A stretch of DNA of 64,000 bases, from assembly GCA_036872755.1 (NCBI GenBank), contig JAVHNS010000011.1, positions 682,001-746,000 on the forward strand. Reading direction: 5' to 3'. The notes beneath the pieces were generated by a model, which saw only the letters and a program-made list of their open reading frames with translations, ran no database searches and was not told the DNA's origin. This DNA is from Orbilia blumenaviensis (lineage: Eukaryota; Ascomycota; Orbiliomycetes; Orbiliales; Orbiliaceae). The translations under genes and the position numbers were made by a program. Positions within the stretch are counted from its first letter, which is position 1, and every line of letters begins with the position of its first letter. Positions 13,227 through 21,769 of the stretch are shown here, in pieces.

Positions 13227-14313
13227 TTTGACGGATTTTTGTTAAATTAGACCGGTAAAGTCGTTTATTTGGTTGGAGTTTTTTAGGTAGGGAGGTTGAT
13301 TGGAGGCTTTGGAAGTCGTCGGGAAGCACGGGATATTGAAGCTTTGAGGATGGATTTACTAGGAAGTAATTTTTGTGTCTAAGCAAATTTGGAGGGAACG
13401 GTCGATAAAAAGAGCAGTCACAGGAAAAACGGAAATTTTGGGACAGGCAAACGTGTGTTGGGGGCTGCAACGCTTTGATGACAGACCTTCGTGGTCTCTC
13501 CTAATCGAGCGATACAACAGGGTCAACACATAAACTACATCTGCTATGATTTACCATCTAAAGTTCAGACGCGACCCTTTAGTTCCGAAATCTTATATTA
13601 CCAAGACTGTGCTAAGAGCCAACTAATTATATGGCTACGAGGGGGGAATTAGTTTATTTCGCAGAATTGATATATATTACAGCGTATCATGGGACGAAAT
13701 AAATTAGATGCTTGGGTATTTGCTAGGTATCTGCAGATTCAGTAACTTTCGGCCAAAAAAGGCTTGAATGAAGCCGCTGGACTTATAAAGCATATGCAAA
13801 TAAAGAATTATATCCAAGTGGTCTCTACCATAGTCGAATCGCTGCGATCAATTTTCCAGGCGGGAAATATTTTCAAACACGATTTACGAGGCTGGGCTCT
13901 AGGGTATACCGCTGAAATTTTATGTACAGTGGAATGATTGCAGATATATAAATTAATTGAAAATCGAGATTGAAGCTTGATATTAGCCTATTGGTGTACA
14001 GTACTGCTTCCTCGACCATATTAAGCGTGATTGATGGAGCACGTTGATACACCAAGAACGAAGCATATCGCAGACCTGAACTGTACTACGCCACCACAAC
14101 CGCCGTCAAAGCCTCAAATAACTTGACATTATTCCTTGCGTTGCTTATCACAGTGCTGGCCAGGAACGACGTCACACATTCAACCCCTTGCATCGCATTC
14201 TCACCTTCCCCGCGCGGCCTGAAAACGGTGCGCCAATCTAAAAAAAAATTACCTCATCGTTTAGGACCCGAGACCCGCGTGTTTTACATCACAAATCCCA
14301 TCACATATCAACC
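13227..14313. promoter_or_regulatory. Divergent spacer between eS21 (-) and murD (+)
   Basis: About 1.1 kb with the eS21 promoter on the left and whatever drives murD on the right. The right end (14080-14313) is C-rich and ends in a eukaryote-like start context, ATATCAACC before the murD ATG (A at -3). There is no Shine-Dalgarno site. The middle (13550-14000) is AT-rich with only short frames. I see no transposase, direct repeat or tRNA marking an insertion point. Confidence 0.5.
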
Positions 14314-15672
14314 ATGACAAACCTCGTAGTCCTCGGCGGCGGCGAAAGCGGCGTAGGGACAGCAGTCCTGGGCAAAACGCAAGGGTTCACCGTCTTCCTC
14401 TCCGACGCCTCCAAAATCACAGACGCCTACAAATCCATCCTTCTTCAATACAATATCCCCTTCGAAGAAGGCGGACACACCGAATCCAAAATTCTAGCCG
14501 CAGACCTTGTAATGAAAAGCCCAGGAATTCCATATACAGCACCCATAATCCAAAAGCTACAACAGCAAAACACTCAAATAATCTCAGAAATCGAATTCGT
14601 AGCTACTCGTGGTGATTACCAGACGATAGGGATTACAGGCTCTAACGGAAAGACAACAACAACGCTATTAACTCACCACCTTCTCACAACCGGCGGTCTA
14701 ACCTTTGGAATTGGCGGTAATATCGGTACAAGCTATGCTCTCCAAGTCGCCCAAAACCCAACCATGCCTTATGTTCTCGAATTATCGAGTTTTCAACTCG
14801 ACGGGATAGATACCTACAGGCCAAATATCGCAGTAATCACAAATATCAGCCCAGACCACCTTGATAGATACGAATACAAATACGAAAACTACGTCGCCTC
14901 GAAGTTTCGGATTACGATGAACCAGGGAGCGGACGATTATTTGATATACGATGCGGATGATGTGGAGAGTTGCAACTGGTTGAATAAGAATAAGACGTTG
15001 GCGGTGTTGCTTCCGTTTTCGATTAAACGGAAAATAGATACTGGGGCGTATTTGACGGAGGATGGGAAGAGCATTGTGGTTAACGTCGGTAACCAAGCCG
15101 GGGAGATCGTAATTGGTACCAGGGATATATCGCTGGAAGGGAAACACAATTATAAGAACGCAATGGCAGCGGTTGTAATCGCCAAACTGCGGAATGTCGA
15201 CGATTCGCTAATCCGCTCGGGGCTCAAAAGCTTTAAAGGGGCGGAACACCGACTAGAGAAGGTTTTGAATGTAAGTGGGGTGCAGTATATAAACGACTCA
15301 AAGGCCACGAATGTGAATTCGGTATTCTATGCGCTGGATTCTATGAAGACGCCAACGGTATGGATTGTGGGAGGGGTGGACAAAGGGAACGACTACAGTG
15401 AGATTTTTGATTTGGTGAAAGAGAAGGTTAAGGCTATTGTTTGCTTAGGGGCTAACAATGCAAAAATTATTAATGCATTTGGAAGTGTGGTGAAGACCTC
15501 GAAGATTGCTGAGGCTGGTAATATGGTGGATGCTGTGAAGCTGGCTCGGGGATTTGCAGAGGAAGGGGAAGTGGTACTGCTCTCGCCGGCGTGTGCGAGC
15601 TTTGATTTATTTAAGAGTTACGAGGATAGAGGGAGGCAGTTTAAGGATGCCGTACATAAACTGCAAGAATAG
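14314..15672 (+). CDS. murD: Bacterial-type UDP-N-acetylmuramoyl-L-alanine--D-glutamate ligase (MurD), intronless
   Basis: 452 residues in one open frame, the normal length for MurD. In bacteria it adds D-Glu to UDP-MurNAc-L-Ala using ATP, in cytoplasmic peptidoglycan precursor synthesis. The full set of ligase signatures is present: N-terminal GGGESGVG (8-15), ATP loop GSNGKTTTT (109-117), ELSSFQLD (156-163), DHLDRY (181-186), the Lys of the ASKF motif at 197 (carbamylated in MurD), GKHN (277-280 region), NDSKATN (327-333), DKGNDY (356-361), SPACASFDLF (424-433) and EDRGRQFK (437-444). The N-terminal UDP-binding, central ATPase and C-terminal domains are therefore all complete. The wording is most like Bacteroidota MurD (from memory of the family, not a search). 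It has no introns, unlike most neighbours, but starts in a fungal-like context. murC follows on the same strand. Very unusual in a fungus; see findings. Confidence 0.95.
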   Translation: MTNLVVLGGGESGVGTAVLGKTQGFTVFLSDASKITDAYKSILLQYNIPFEEGGHTESKILAADLVMKSPGIPYTAPIIQKLQQQNTQIISEIEFVATRGDYQTIGITGSNGKTTTTLLTHHLLTTGGLTFGIGGNIGTSYALQVAQNPTMPYVLELSSFQLDGIDTYRPNIAVITNISPDHLDRYEYKYENYVASKFRITMNQGADDYLIYDADDVESCNWLNKNKTLAVLLPFSIKRKIDTGAYLTEDGKSIVVNVGNQAGEIVIGTRDISLEGKHNYKNAMAAVVIAKLRNVDDSLIRSGLKSFKGAEHRLEKVLNVSGVQYINDSKATNVNSVFYALDSMKTPTVWIVGGVDKGNDYSEIFDLVKEKVKAIVCLGANNAKIINAFGSVVKTSKIAEAGNMVDAVKLARGFAEEGEVVLLSPACASFDLFKSYEDRGRQFKDAVHKLQE

Positions 15673-15925
15673 ATCCGCATGAAGGCTCAAAATTACAAAA
15701 TAAATATTCTTGGAAAGTTTTTGAAAATTCGAAAATCTCGATCTAGTGAAGTCAGCTATTTCTGTAGCTCATTCTCCGAGGCAAATGTTGGTATCTCCTG
15801 GACCTGACCGGACAGGTAAAACTTTAAAGTTTAAAATTGTCCACATTCAGACAGCTGCATAATCGATAATCTCGAACATGGCATGCATATAGAAAGCCAG
15901 CCACAAATCGAAATCTTTTATCTTC
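15673..15925. promoter_or_regulatory. Spacer between murD and murC
   Basis: 253 bases, AT-rich, including a TTTAAAGTTTAAAATTG stretch at about 15822-15838. It is too long and has no ribosome-binding site for bacterial translational coupling, so murC probably has its own transcript. The likely murD 3' UTR and a short murC promoter are inferred from position. Confidence 0.4.
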
Positions 15926-17410
15926 ATGCAACAAAATCAACACTCCTCGCCATATTATTCAATAGAATCCGAACCGACGACAAGGATCATATCGCGTACC
16001 CACTATTACTCGGTCCCGTCCAATAGTGTGCCCCACGCCGAGAAAGAAAGGATGGATTTAGGCCAAATACAGAACGTCTACTTTATTGGCATCGGCGGCA
16101 TTGGTATGAGCGCGTTGGCACGATATCTCAAGTACACTGGCAGAAATGTGATGGGATACGACAAATCTCCCACGCAGTTAACACAAAAACTGGAAGAGGA
16201 GGGTATTTCGGTCCATTACGAAGACAAGATTAATAATATTCCGGAGTATTTCACCAAAGAAAACACTCTAGTAGTTGTTACACCGGCTGTTCAAAAGTCC
16301 CATACAGAGTGGAAATACTTTGTGCAAAACTCGTATCCAATAAAAAAACGGGCGGAAGTGCTTGGTATCGTTACAAAAGAGACATACTGTTTTGCTGTCG
16401 CTGGAACCCATGGAAAAACTACGACCTCAAGTATACTGGGCCATATATTATTCGAGTCAGGGGTAGAAGTCACGGCGTTCGTAGGCGGGATTGTTGAGAA
16501 CTACGGCTCGAATCTGATTGGAAATGGCACTAAAGTAACGGTTGTAGAAGCCGACGAGTTTGATCGGTCGTTTTTGCAGCTATATCCGGATGTTGCATGT
16601 ATAACGTCTATAGATGCCGACCATCTTGATATATACGGAGATAAAGATTCAATTGAGGCTAGTTTCCGGGAATTTGCAAGTAAAGTGGAAGATAGAAACC
16701 GACTATTCGTCGCAGAGGGTGTCCCGCTTGATGGGCATACTATCTCAGTTGGGGGAAGTGCAGAATTTAGCGCATCAAATATCAGAATTGAAAACGGACA
16801 ATACCTATTCGATGTTAAGACACCTGAAGGAGCAATCCCGGACCTACGATTCAAACTTCCGGGTCGACATAACCTCAGTAATGCGCTAATGGCACTCGCT
16901 ATGGCCACTTCATTTGGGATTCCGACCAGTCACATACGGAAGGCACTTGTTTCTTTCAATGGTATCAAACGCCGTTTTTCATACCAAATCAAAAGCGACT
17001 CCCTAGTTTACATAGACGATTACGCCCATCATCCAACAGAAATCGATGCAGTTCATCACGCAGTCCGAGAGCTGTATCCGGGGAAAGAGGTCCTGGCGGT
17101 CTTTCAGCCCCATTTATTTAGTCGGACGAAAGACTTCGCGGACAATTTTGCGAAAAGTTTATCGAATTTCGATCGGGTTTTTCTGCTAGACATTTACCCA
17201 GCAAGAGAACATCCAATGGAAGGGGTCACGTCTGGATGGCTGCTTTCTAAGATGGAGAATCCAAAAAAGAGGCTGGTCACTAAAGCAGAGCTGATAAATG
17301 CGATAATCAAGAGTAGACCTCAGGTTGTGGTAACATTGGGAGCTGGGGATATAGGTGAAATGGTCTCGGGTATAAAAGTGGCGCTGCTCGAATGGAGTGC
17401 CAATTCATAA
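15926..17410 (+). CDS. murC: Bacterial-type UDP-N-acetylmuramate--L-alanine ligase (MurC), intronless
   Basis: The frame from 15926 gives 494 residues. The part matching bacterial MurC begins at Met43 (ATG at 16052, MDLGQIQNVYF) and is 452 residues, a normal length. That ATG has A at -3 and G at +4, whereas the ATG at 15926 has T at -3, so 16052 may be the main start. In bacteria MurC joins L-Ala to UDP-MurNAc with ATP, the step before MurD. Signatures, numbered from Met43: GIGGIGMSALARY (13-25), ATP loop GTHGKTTTSS (118-127), EADEFDRSF (166-174), DADHLDIYG (188-196), GRHNLSNAL (271-279), RRFSYQI (307-313), DDYAHHPTEI (322-331), FQPHLFSRT (351-359) and TLGAGDIG (428-435). All look intact. Resemblance is strongest to Bacteroidota MurC (inference from memory). 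The 42-residue extension (YSIESEPTTRIISRTHYYS region) matches no MurC part I know. Confidence 0.94.
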   Translation: MQQNQHSSPYYSIESEPTTRIISRTHYYSVPSNSVPHAEKERMDLGQIQNVYFIGIGGIGMSALARYLKYTGRNVMGYDKSPTQLTQKLEEEGISVHYEDKINNIPEYFTKENTLVVVTPAVQKSHTEWKYFVQNSYPIKKRAEVLGIVTKETYCFAVAGTHGKTTTSSILGHILFESGVEVTAFVGGIVENYGSNLIGNGTKVTVVEADEFDRSFLQLYPDVACITSIDADHLDIYGDKDSIEASFREFASKVEDRNRLFVAEGVPLDGHTISVGGSAEFSASNIRIENGQYLFDVKTPEGAIPDLRFKLPGRHNLSNALMALAMATSFGIPTSHIRKALVSFNGIKRRFSYQIKSDSLVYIDDYAHHPTEIDAVHHAVRELYPGKEVLAVFQPHLFSRTKDFADNFAKSLSNFDRVFLLDIYPAREHPMEGVTSGWLLSKMENPKKRLVTKAELINAIIKSRPQVVVTLGAGDIGEMVSGIKVALLEWSANS

Positions 17411-17664
17411 GGTTTAGCTGTTTGAAACGAGATTATTTACGATGCGGGGATATGATGTTTATTTCTATTATAATTGGACATGACCCGAAGTCTAGAAACT
17501 TAGGGTAGTCTAGCATTAATAGTTCATTTGAAATCTTGGACTACCTACACGCAACCTCTCCCGTAGAGATATTGTAAAATGTATCCTATAACCTGCGCAG
17601 GCTAGGAAGAGTATTTGCCATCTTTTCCAAAACCCGAAACCCAGGCGATCGCGGGACAATGGTA

Positions 17665-18475
17665 CTATATAATCTCTAGGCTAGTCGCGGTGGAAATATT
17701 GAGCCTGTTGATACGAGTGACATGTGGCGCCCAAGGCCCGAAGGTAGGATCATTGTGAAAAGCCTTAAGAAACACACCTTTCCCACAACTGCAAATTGGG
17801 GATACTCCTACTTTCAAACTTGGTGTAGAGAGTGGGATTTTGCTATGTTGAAAATACTCGCAGTCTCGCTTGTGCTCCCACATTCTGCATCTTTCAACCG
17901 GTCCGGCGGTAAGTTGCATCCATGCAGATGTTTCTCGACGGGTACCTTTGATGTCCATCAAGTTTGCTGCATTATCAAGTAGAATAACTTTTTCATCCAT
18001 TGAGTTATTATCTAATGGGATGATATAGCAATCGGCAACAATACTCTGCCCTGAAAAATCAAGGCAAAGTTACTTCATGTATACGAGCAAGAACCCACCT
18101 ACGGTTGGATTTGTGAGCACAAAGAAGGAACCTTGGTTTTGAAGAATCCCTGGTTAATTATCATGGAGTAAATAGTATCTCTCACGTCTGAGAGCGTTTT
18201 GTTGAGCTTCGTGGCTTTGCTAGCCCGCTTGATGTTGTCAATATTCTTAGAAGCCTGAGGGCCCGAAGGAAACCTTGTAGACCCTACCGTTTTCGTAATA
18301 TTCAGAAAACGAAGGCAAAAAGGTGGTATGGATCCACTCGTAAGTATCGGTACCGGTATATCGTACTTATGCATGTCTATAAGAACTGGAGGTGATTTAT
18401 CAAGATTGATCGGGTGCATACCCCATGAAGCAATGCTCCGAAGTCTCTGGAACGAGTATTTATGCACAGTCGAAG
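17665..18475 (-). pseudogene. Broken fungal gene of unknown function, 5'-truncated and frameshifted
   Basis: Read on the minus strand. The upstream part, about 18475-18135, encodes PINLDKSPPVLIDMHKYDIP and later NIKRASKATKLNKTLSDVR, but has no ATG at its head. Near 18135-18150 the reading frame has to change to reach GSFFVLTNPTVG. That second frame splices well: donor G|GTGGGT (exon edge 18099), 48-base intron, acceptor CAG|GG (exon edge 18050). It continues QSIVADCYIIPLDNNSMDEK and ends ICSCGKGVFLKAF...APHVTRI before the stop at 17665. The splice junction and continuous sense suggest a real gene that lost its start and suffered an indel. The tail faintly recalls fungal MYND-type proteins, but I cannot assign a family. 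It lies 254 bases past murC on the opposite strand. Confidence 0.4.
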
Positions 18476-18776
18476 TCTAGTCTGTGTGCGAGACAAATAG
18501 CTAAATAGGTCCCCATAAAGGGATTCGATTTTTTTTTTTTGAATTCCAAGTTTCTACTACATTTCAATGCACTTATTGATTATTGGCTATTATCTACAGT
18601 TGTGCTCATCGATTAATATTTTGATCCGCTTCCTAAATTAAACTCTTTTTGTCTATATGAAGCTGTATGACTGTATATTGCTAATTACCAGAGTATTAAT
18701 TAATTCGATACCATAATTCCCCTTATTGGTATCCCGAAATACCGACCTGTTAGTTGACCGGCTTGAGACCTGGGTT
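18476..18776. other. Short AT-rich spacer, nothing recognised
   Basis: About 300 bases between the broken gene and the 3' end of the first F-box gene. It includes a T run at about 18531-18540. No frame or signal worth naming. Confidence 0.5.
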
Positions 18777-20075
18777 CTATAAAACCCAAGTTCCATTTAA
18801 TTGCAAAAACTTGTCAGGGTGGTATAACAATACATGAAAAGCGAAATCATGCGCAGAGAAGCTCACTTTGGAATATGCTCGGTATGTCGGGCTGGTTATA
18901 TTGGTGCATATACTGCAATTGCTGTTATATACCCCGAAAGAAGTCAAGCGGTTGGTCACAAGCGTGTAAATCCATGGCCATCCTTGGGTAGCGGTATGAT
19001 AAGACCGTATGTGAGGAGGATAACCTTCCGCTTGTCGTTCTTGGCCAAAAATAATGCTAAATGCGGTTTTTGCTGTCCCCTCAATCCAAAGCTGGGTGCA
19101 TCTGTCAGACTGCCCTTCTGTTGGCGGTGATAGGTTTGAGATACACCTCCGAAGTTGTCTGCGCTTCCGCTCGCTCTCCCAGAATAGTTTTAGGTTGTTC
19201 AGGGAGATAAGATGTGAGATTTCTGGCTCTAGATATCTACGATATTCTGCCACAATACTGTTAAAGATCTTCTTACTGACTGCGTCGTAGTAGTCCCGTG
19301 TTTCCTTAGGGGTTGCTAAAGGGCGGATATCGTCGAAGTAAGGATGCTTGGCTGAGACATCTTTCCATTGAGCATTGTGAAGAAGCTCGACTTCCCGTTG
19401 AACATCTGGACGCCAGTAGCAGACCTTTTGGTATGGCCTAGAAGGGCCTGGGCCCATCCTAGCTAACTCGTAACCGCACATTGCGTGGAAAGAATAGAAC
19501 TTGGTAACATCAAGGTTGGGAATTTTTCTGACTACGTCGGCGACTGTATCCTCATATAAGCTTAAATAGCAGAACTCAAGGGCCCTAGGGTTTTTTCTAG
19601 CATCAGGTTACTGTTTGAATGGAAGGGGCAACGTACGGATAATGTTTTCGTCCACACATCTCACACAGACTGTCTTAAGTCTCCCCCAATCCTTCCTCTC
19701 GATTCCACACTTTGGCTTCAAACAAACTTGACATGTTGATTTGATGCCCCCAGACATTGCTTTGACGACATACTTGCGATAATCATAAGTTTCGCTGAAT
19801 TTTTGGAACCTTTTTAGGTTTCGGTGGCCGAAGCAGTACCAAAAATATTGTGAACCAGCAAGCTTGGAATGCATAGCTTTGTTCACGGAACTCAACTGGA
19901 CAGCATTATATGCGTCTGGTAAATAGCATGTTACCTGCATTAAAATTTCCAAGGGAATATTTTCTATTGTGGGTTTGGGGCGAGCAAGATACTCTAGAGG
20001 TTCCGCATTAGCTTCTGTAGATAACTTATTAAAGTCGCAGAGGAATTTATTTGAGTCAGGGCTTTTGAGAGCCAT
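18777..20075 (-). CDS. F-box/zinc-ribbon protein, paralogue A of a tandem pair
   Basis: Two exons, 20075-19637 and 19543-18777, give 401 residues. The splice (C|GTACGT ... ATACAG|TC) was chosen because the same position and phase works in the neighbouring paralogue and yields matching protein (NII-LADVVRKIPNLD here). An F-box-like segment lies at about 39-75 (PLEILMQVTCYLPDAYNAVQ, ending near GSQYFWYCFG). It is followed by a C-x2-C-x18-C-x2-C zinc ribbon (CQVC...CVRC). The C-terminus has a second Cys/His cluster (CSIC ... HDFAFHVLLYHP). Such proteins usually recruit targets to SCF ubiquitin ligases; the target is unknown. Its stop lies about 300 bases from the broken gene. Confidence 0.75.
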
Positions 20076-20438
20076 TTTGCTGATTAGGCTGAATAGAAGT
20101 GTGGTTGAGATTATTTCCTAGGTCTGGTATAAAAGTAGTTAAACTTTAGAGGATAAGATGGTCTCCTAGGATCCTAGACTCGTCGTTGCTTTATATCTAT
20201 AGAAGCCTAATTTCCAGATACTAGACGAAGGCTGGAGGCGTCTACAAACCTGTTCATTTAAGTGTACCTGTATGATGTGGTGATTTCTAGGCAAATCGAT
20301 ATAGCTATACGTATAGTCTTCTTGTTATTATATTATCGTGTGGACATTTTACAAACATTTTGTGGAATTGTTGCCAGTTAGGCCGAGATTATACTAGCTA
20401 ATCTATGTAAACTTTGTAATATCATACGGATATACATA
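20076..20438. other. Spacer between the two F-box paralogues
   Basis: 363 bases, AT-rich, lying upstream of paralogue A and downstream of paralogue B, both on the minus strand. It should hold the A promoter and the B 3' UTR. No other gene seen. Confidence 0.5.
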
Positions 20439-21769
20439 CTACTTATGATGAGAAACGGATCTCCACCCTTGCCAGTTATGATTCAAAGTCAACAACTTCT
20501 TTGGATGACATTGCGCGACATGATGCACGAATTCAGAGGCACCAACAGTATAACGGCAGGGGTTTTTAGGGTATTCGCATAGATTACAGACTCCCCGATA
20601 TTGCCCTGCTAAGGTCAGTCGATTTTTTAGTGTCCCATGAATCAGTGGCCAAAGCCTTCCTGTGGTGTAGGTTCGTGCATTCGCCGCAGCGGGTTTGCAT
20701 GTGGGATGCAAGGCCCCAAAGTACTGTATGTAAATTTCATGGGCAGTTTTTGATACCCAAGTATCGTCAGCATGATCTTTCTGTCCCTCGGTCGGCACAG
20801 ATAAACTAAAATCTTTGTTTGCCTGCTCGTTTATTAGAATTCGACGTAAAGCATCCGTTTTGAGGATTCCGCGGAAAGATCGTTCCAACTTTCGTCGGAA
20901 CTTGTTTACAACAGAGTCTATGACTTTATTTCGCACATTTGCACGATACTCCCGGATTTCTTTTGGCGAATTGAGAGGCCGTATTTTATCCATCTCTAGA
21001 TCGCTTCCTGTCAGCAGACTCCATGGAAGGCCATACGCTCGTTCCGCCTCCTTTTTTACAGCAGGGAGCCAGTAACAAGTAGATCTGAAGGATTTCGATG
21101 CATGAACCTTTTTGTCCGGTATTCCGAGTAGATAAAATGTTGCTTCGAATTGTTGTAGCTTTGTGATATCAATTTTTGGAATCTGTTTGACGACACGTGC
21201 AACTATGGTTTTTTTATTCGATATCGTATAGTAATCGGCGAGAATTAGTAATTTATATCTCAATTTTGCAGTTCTTAGTTTAATATTAAATTTTCATATA
21301 TAGGGGATAGAGTAATCAGTTAATTAAACTTACGAACGATATTGGCGTCGATACACTCTATGCAGACGACTTTCCCAATATCCTTTCTTAATACTCCCTG
21401 CTTCGGCGTCAAGCAAATTTGGCATGTACTCTTTATCCCGCCAGATATAACATGGATAATATAGCCATGATAATCATATGTCGGGCTGAATTTCTGGAAT
21501 TTCTTCAAGTTGCGATTCCCAAATCTATACCAAAAATACTGCGACCCTGCTAACTTCCAGTAGAGAGATGGACTGATGCAGCTCACTTGTACAGCTGTAC
21601 GAGCATCGGGGAAGTAAGATGCTATTTCTAGCAATATCTCCAATGGCATGCCATCAAGGGTCGGACCTGGACGTCCGATGTATTTTGGAGGGTCCGGGTC
21701 CGCTGGAACTATAGATGAATCTTTGGAGCTATCAGGGTAGTATACGCGGGTCGCGCCCTGGAGCGACAT
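20439..21769 (-). CDS. F-box/zinc-ribbon protein, paralogue B of a tandem pair
   Basis: Two exons, 21769-21334 and 21202-20439, give 399 residues. The start is the ATG at 21769 (MSLQGATRVYYPD); upstream in-frame codons lack an ATG. The splice is C|GTAAGT ... CCATAG|TT, giving NIV-LARVVKQIPKID, aligned with paralogue A. The F-box-like segment reads PLEILLEIASYFPDARTAVQ and ends near GSQYFWYRFG. The zinc ribbon is CQIC-x16-CIEC. A C-terminal Cys/His cluster is CNLC...CHP. Both paralogues share GIKSTCQ, a block rich in Arg/Lys, and PTEGQ. This is a clear head-to-tail duplication, well diverged. Likely a substrate adaptor of an SCF ligase (inferred from the fold only). Confidence 0.75.

Noticed and set aside
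14314..17410. Simple bacterial contamination of the assembly
   Set aside because: Not excluded, but made less likely by continuous fungal flanks, a spacer of 253 bases between the genes, fungal-like start contexts and no other bacterial genes in the window. Read-level data are needed.
20439..21334. Splice of F-box paralogue B to the acceptor nearest the donor (CTAAG at about 21270)
   Set aside because: From the GTAAGT donor it leads to a stop within four codons; the CCATAG acceptor gives a frame that matches paralogue A.
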